From Rhodoluna sp. (GTDB lineage Bacteria; Actinomycetota; Actinomycetes; Actinomycetales; Microbacteriaceae), in assembly GCA_017984715.1 (NCBI GenBank), contig JAGNYY010000020.1:1-10455 (forward strand): 10,455 nucleotides of DNA, read 5' to 3'. The first letter of the stretch is position 1. Each line of letters begins with the position of its first letter. This document shows positions 7,121 to 10,455 of this stretch, piece after piece. Below the pieces are notes generated by a model, which was not told where the DNA came from, made no database searches, and was given only the letters and a program-made list of their open reading frames with translations. The position numbers and the translations under genes were made by a program.

Positions 7121-8073
7121 CAATTTATGCAGCGGGAGCGGTGCTTTGGCGCGAGGTCGACGGGCAGCTACTAGTCGCAGTAATACATCGCGCTCGCTAT
7201 GACGACTGGAGCTTCCCAAAGGGCAAGCAGGACCCGGGTGAGTGCCTTCCTGAGACGGCCGTTCGCGAAATTCGCGAGGAAACTGGGCTAAAAATCAAGC
7301 TGGGCGTGCGTCTCAAAGTTGTGCGCTACACCGTGGGCGAGAACATCCCAAAGGAAGTCCACTATTGGGCTGCCCGTGTGAGTGACAGCGCTCTAGCCAA
7401 GTCAAAGTTTGTACCGAGCGAAGAAGTGGCCGAGGTCACCTGGAAGACTCCCGAGGATGCCCGAAGAGTCTTGACCTATGAATTTGACCAGCAAATCTTG
7501 GACGAAGTCATGGCGATGTATGTTCAAAAAACTCTTCGCACCAAGCCGGTCATCATTCTGCGTCACGCCAAAGCGACTCCTCGATCAGAGTGGAAGGGCG
7601 GAAAGGGCCTAGACGATGGCCACCGCCCACTGCTTCCAGCTGGTGCACTGCAAGCGAACGCTCTGGTTCCTCTGCTGGGCGCGTTTGCACCTCAACGCCT
7701 GATCAGCAGCACTTGGGTGCGCTGCAAGACCACCCTCGCGCCCTATGCAAAGCGTCGAAAAATCAAACTGATTGAACGCTCACAGTTGAGTGAATTGGGC
7801 AATGCAAATGGGCCTCAGCGCACCGAAAAAGTGATCCATGACCTAATCGAGGATGGCCGCTCGGTCGTAGTTTGTACTCATCGGCCGGCGCTTCCTACAA
7901 TCGTGGCCGCGGTCGCGAGCTACGGACACTCTCAGCAGTCTGAAACCCTTCAGGCAACTTTGGCTCTGGCACCAGGTGACATGACCGTGATTCACCTGAC
8001 CCGCGAAAAATCAGGGTTGAAGCGAAGAATTGTTTCGGTCGAGACCTATTCACCGGGCCCACCGGCTGCTTAG
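7117..8073 (+). CDS. mutT1: MutT1-like Nudix hydrolase fused to a histidine phosphatase domain
   Basis: This 318-residue protein has two domains. The N-terminal Nudix domain (about 1-135) carries a complete Nudix box at 36-58 (G-x5-E-x7-REIREETGL). The C-terminal SixA-like histidine phosphatase domain (about 144-315) has the RHA motif at 149-151 and a second catalytic histidine, H255, in CTHRP. This is the architecture of mycobacterial MutT1, which degrades 8-oxo-guanine nucleotides and diadenosine polyphosphates; in M. tuberculosis mutT1 also lies next to ppk. The expected role is nucleotide-pool sanitation and perhaps supply of phosphate from dinucleoside polyphosphates. The ATG forms an ATGA overlap with the ppk stop, so the two are almost certainly co-transcribed and translationally coupled. 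All catalytic motifs look intact. Confidence 0.93.
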   Translation: MTIYAAGAVLWREVDGQLLVAVIHRARYDDWSFPKGKQDPGECLPETAVREIREETGLKIKLGVRLKVVRYTVGENIPKEVHYWAARVSDSALAKSKFVPSEEVAEVTWKTPEDARRVLTYEFDQQILDEVMAMYVQKTLRTKPVIILRHAKATPRSEWKGGKGLDDGHRPLLPAGALQANALVPLLGAFAPQRLISSTWVRCKTTLAPYAKRRKIKLIERSQLSELGNANGPQRTEKVIHDLIEDGRSVVVCTHRPALPTIVAAVASYGHSQQSETLQATLALAPGDMTVIHLTREKSGLKRRIVSVETYSPGPPAA

Positions 8074-8112
8074 TTCGGGAACAAAAATTCCAAGTATGTT
8101 CTTGAGATTCTC

Positions 8113-9621
8113 ATGAGCGACATTCTCAGCATCGGGTTACCTGTTCTGAAATCACGCGCGGGCCTTCCGGCCCTGTGCCTAGTAACGGGAGCGACCGGAT
8201 ACATCGGCGGTCGACTGGTCGTCGAGCTTCTGAATCACGGCTATCGAGTTCGAGTGCTGGCCCGAAACCCTGAGCGTCTAAAAGATCATCCGTGGATTAA
8301 TCGCGTCGAAGTTGCCTCTGGCGATGCCAATGATGAGTATGCGCTCACGCAGGCCATGCAGGGCGTCGACGTTGCTTACTACCTGCTGCACGCGCTCATG
8401 TCGAAGAATGACTTCGAAGATAAAGAACGCAACCTTGCCAATCACTTCGTAAAGTGCGCCAAGTCAGCCGGCATCGGCAGAATCGTTTATCTGGGCGGAA
8501 TCATCGCCCCGCACGAAGAACTCTCTCCACACATGAAATCTCGTGCCGAAACCGGTGAGATTTTGCGAGCTTCGGGAATTCCTACCATCGAACTTCGAGC
8601 TGCCGTAGTTATAGGGTCAGGCTCAGCTTCGTTTGAGATGCTGCGCTATCTAACCGAACGCTTGCCAATCATGACTGTTCCAAAGTGGGTCAACGTTCGC
8701 ATTCAACCAATCGCGGTCAGAGATGTTCTTCGCTATCTGGTTGGTGCCGCTGCGATTGACCCGAAGATTACCGGTGCCTTCGACATCGGTGGGCCGGAGA
8801 TCTACACCTACAAAGAAATGATGCAAAACTACGCCGCCGCGGCAGGCCTGAGAAAGCGCATCATCATCCCGATTCCAGTCTTAACGCCGCGACTATCGAG
8901 CGGCTGGGTCGGCCTGGTCACACCGGTTCCATACACATTGGCAAGAAGGCTAGTTGCCAGCCTAAAGAATGAAGTCATCGTTCACGACGACTCGATCAGA
9001 AGACTGATTCCAGACCCACCCGGCGGGCTGACGCACTTCACCAAGGCCGTTCAGCTTGCACTTACCAAGATCAAGGATGCTCGCGTTGAGACTCGCTGGT
9101 CGAACGCTTCGTTCCCGGGTTCACCGTCGGAGCCTCTGCCGACCGACCCAAACTGGGCCGGAGGTTCGCTCTACGAAGACGTTCGAACCGCAGAGTCGAC
9201 CGATTCAATAGAAACCGTTTGGGCTCGCATTGAGGCAATCGGCGGCGACAATGGTTACTCGAGAGCAACCTGGGCCTGGCGCCTTAGAGGCGTAATGGAC
9301 AAACTGGTTGGCGGTGCGGGGCTGCGTCGCGGGCGACGCCACCCCCATGAACTTCAAATCGGTGAGGCTCTAGATTTCTGGCGCGTTGAGGCCATTGATC
9401 GCCCGAACTTATTGCGATTGCGAGCAGAAATGCGAATGCCCGGTCTTGCTTGGCTCGAGTTCAAAGTCACTGCAAAAGCTGAGGGCGGCTGCACCGTAAC
9501 CCAGCGAGCGATTTATGCACCCAAGGGTCTATTTGGCCACATCTACTGGTGGCTGGTTTGGCCTATGCACGGCTTCGTTTTTCCATCGATGGTCAAGACA
9601 TTGGCAACGGGTGAACGCTAG
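8113..9621 (+). CDS. Atypical NAD(P)-binding SDR (YbjT-like) fused to DUF2867
   Basis: This 502-residue protein carries a Rossmann domain of the extended/atypical short-chain dehydrogenase type (about 20-320) with the dinucleotide-binding motif GATGYIGG at 26-33. Further blocks are VRVLARNPERL (46-56), VDVAYYLLHAL (85-95) and RIVYLGGI (about 123-130); a YxxxK catalytic pair is not evident, suggesting a binding or epimerase-like role. From about residue 350 (TDPNWAGGSLYEDVRTAES) the sequence matches the DUF2867 pattern, ending in a hydrophobic IYWWLVWPMHGFVFPSM. The substrate is unknown. The start ATG at 8113 has only a weak GAG upstream; TATGTT at 8095-8100 is a possible -10, giving a very short leader. 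It lies 39 nt after mutT1, whose operon it may share. Architecture is confident; function is open. Confidence 0.87.
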   Translation: MSDILSIGLPVLKSRAGLPALCLVTGATGYIGGRLVVELLNHGYRVRVLARNPERLKDHPWINRVEVASGDANDEYALTQAMQGVDVAYYLLHALMSKNDFEDKERNLANHFVKCAKSAGIGRIVYLGGIIAPHEELSPHMKSRAETGEILRASGIPTIELRAAVVIGSGSASFEMLRYLTERLPIMTVPKWVNVRIQPIAVRDVLRYLVGAAAIDPKITGAFDIGGPEIYTYKEMMQNYAAAAGLRKRIIIPIPVLTPRLSSGWVGLVTPVPYTLARRLVASLKNEVIVHDDSIRRLIPDPPGGLTHFTKAVQLALTKIKDARVETRWSNASFPGSPSEPLPTDPNWAGGSLYEDVRTAESTDSIETVWARIEAIGGDNGYSRATWAWRLRGVMDKLVGGAGLRRGRRHPHELQIGEALDFWRVEAIDRPNLLRLRAEMRMPGLAWLEFKVTAKAEGGCTVTQRAIYAPKGLFGHIYWWLVWPMHGFVFPSMVKTLATGER

Positions 9622-9628
9622 TTAGACT
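9601..9628 (+). promoter_or_regulatory. Putative promoter for a leaderless transporter transcript
   Basis: TTGGCA at 9601-9606 matches the -35 consensus at five of six positions. It is followed after 16 nt by TAGACT at 9623-9628, which fits TAnnnT. Only six nt then separate it from the ATG at 9635, so transcription would begin at or next to the start codon. Leaderless transcripts of this geometry are common in actinobacteria. Both elements overlap or abut the end of the SDR gene, so the transporter could be transcribed independently. Confidence 0.5.
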
Positions 9629-9634
9629 GGCGTG

Positions 9635-10455
9635 ATGAAACGCAACTATTGGGCGGCAATTGCCCTGCTATCCGTGGCCGTAGTTTGGGGCGCAGCCTTC
9701 GTCTTGATGAAGGATGCCATCGAGCGTCAGCCGCTTTATGACTTCTTGGCAGTGCGTTTCACTCTTGCAACTTTGATCATGATTGCGGTGCGCCCTCAGG
9801 TGCTTCAGGCAATCAATCGCGAGCTTTTGAAGAAGGGCGTGATCCTTGGCCTGTTGCTAAGCGGCGGCTACATCACGCAAACCATTGGGCTCTCACTCAC
9901 CACGGCAGCCATCACCGGTTTCATCACCGGGCTTTATGTGGTTCTAACCCCAATCCTTGGATGGTTGCTGCTCGGCCAAAAAGCCGGGGCAAAGGTGGTT
10001 TGGGGCGTCATCCTGGCCACCATCGGTCTGGGTCTGATTTCGATCACTGGTGTCACCATTGAAATCGGGCAAATTTGGGTCATGATTTGCGCGCTCCTGT
10101 TTGCCGCCCACATCATCGGGCTCGGGGCGTGGAGCAAGGGTCTTAACACCTACGCGCTCACCGTGGTTCAGCTCGGTGTGACCGCCGTGGTCAGCTGGAT
10201 TGGCGCACTAGGCGACGGCGTGCAGATGCCTGGCGACTTCGATGGTTGGTTTGCGATTCTGTTCACCGCGGTGTTCTCGACAGCGATTGCGTTTTTTGTG
10301 CAGACCTGGGCGCAGAGCCACATGGATGCCTCGCGCGTCGCCATCATCCTCACCAGCGAAGTGGTTTTCGCCGCGGCGATTGCCGTTGCCGTGGGCCAAG
10401 AAGTGCTCGAACTGCGCACCATCCTTGGCGGTCTCATCATGATTGCTGCGATGCT
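9635..10455 (+). CDS. EamA/DMT family transporter (3' end beyond window)
   Basis: The frame opens at ATG 9635 and stays open to the window edge, giving 273 residues without a stop. It begins MKRNYWAAIALLSVAVVWGAAFVLMKDA, typical of drug/metabolite transporters: a first span containing the VWGAAF-type motif. It continues through repeated hydrophobic spans of two EamA repeats (about 8-135 and 148-270), including LTPILGWLLLGQ at the end of the first repeat and TSEVVFAAAIAV in the second. Full-length relatives have about ten spans and 290-310 residues, so only a short tail is missing. The substrate cannot be predicted. It is 13 nt downstream of the SDR-DUF2867 gene, with its own likely promoter and no Shine-Dalgarno. 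A GTG at 9632 is an alternative start. Confidence 0.9.
   Translation, partial: MKRNYWAAIALLSVAVVWGAAFVLMKDAIERQPLYDFLAVRFTLATLIMIAVRPQVLQAINRELLKKGVILGLLLSGGYITQTIGLSLTTAAITGFITGLYVVLTPILGWLLLGQKAGAKVVWGVILATIGLGLISITGVTIEIGQIWVMICALLFAAHIIGLGAWSKGLNTYALTVVQLGVTAVVSWIGALGDGVQMPGDFDGWFAILFTAVFSTAIAFFVQTWAQSHMDASRVAIILTSEVVFAAAIAVAVGQEVLELRTILGGLIMIAAM

Noticed and set aside
6581..7219. 212-residue open frame antisense to ppk and mutT1
   Set aside because: It is a shadow of ppk coding sequence; the translation is basic and low in structure, and both sense genes are complete and conserved.
8077..8091. Small inverted repeat (GGAA/TTCC) after mutT1 as a terminator
   Set aside because: The stem has only four pairs with a long A-rich loop and no following T run.
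9119..9125. Single perfect GTTCACC inside the SDR gene
   Set aside because: It is an isolated coding-region match without a phased partner.
9610..9616. Single perfect PHO heptamer (minus strand) before the EamA gene
   Set aside because: There is no second unit at 11-nt spacing on either side, and it lies in codons of the SDR gene.
9934..10440. Minus- and plus-frame ORFs over the last 500 bases
   Set aside because: They are shadows of the EamA transporter frame, whose spans continue without a break to the window edge.

Overview
The window looks like a piece of chromosome from a high-GC Gram-positive bacterium (Actinomycetota). It most resembles the Microbacteriaceae, possibly a small-genome freshwater lineage. 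The evidence is a GlnR-type nitrogen regulator, a Nudix plus histidine-phosphatase MutT1 directly behind polyphosphate kinase, an actinobacterial nitrobindin (FABP-like) gene, actinobacterial PHO-box repeats, few strong ribosome binding sites, several apparently leaderless starts, and a base composition in the low-to-mid 50s percent GC by eye (low for the family). The placement is inference. No rRNA, tRNA, CRISPR array, insertion sequence or phage gene is visible, and no stretch over 300 bases lacks a gene.

Layout. Bases 5-982 (minus) encode PstC, a permease subunit of the high-affinity phosphate ABC importer; a two-unit PHO box lies just upstream at 1027-1044. Bases 1075-4183 (minus) form a compact run of five genes, in transcription order: an 85-residue membrane protein of unknown function, a 36-residue single-span membrane protein, a nitrobindin-like heme barrel, a YgfZ/GcvT-type folate-binding protein and a FUSC-family membrane protein. 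Gaps are 9 nt or less and some junctions abut or overlap. From a divergent control region at about 4184-4249, the plus strand reads glnR (4250-4933), ppk (4988-7120), mutT1 (7117-8073, ATGA overlap with ppk), an SDR-DUF2867 fusion protein (8113-9621) and an EamA/DMT transporter (9635 to the window end, incomplete).

How the genes fit together. Phosphate genes sit on both sides of a nitrogen regulator: pstC imports Pi under a PHO box, Ppk makes or uses polyphosphate, and MutT1 cleans up oxidised and dinucleoside polyphosphates. GlnR probably sets the nitrogen response. The neighbourhood nitrobindin/YgfZ-glnR and ppk-mutT1 matches pieces of known actinobacterial gene order (recalled from Mycobacterium and Streptomyces), so most of the window is conserved housekeeping sequence. 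The less ordinary points are pstC heading its transcription unit without pstS, a degenerate three-unit PHO-like array before ppk, and the two tiny membrane proteins upstream of the nitrobindin gene.
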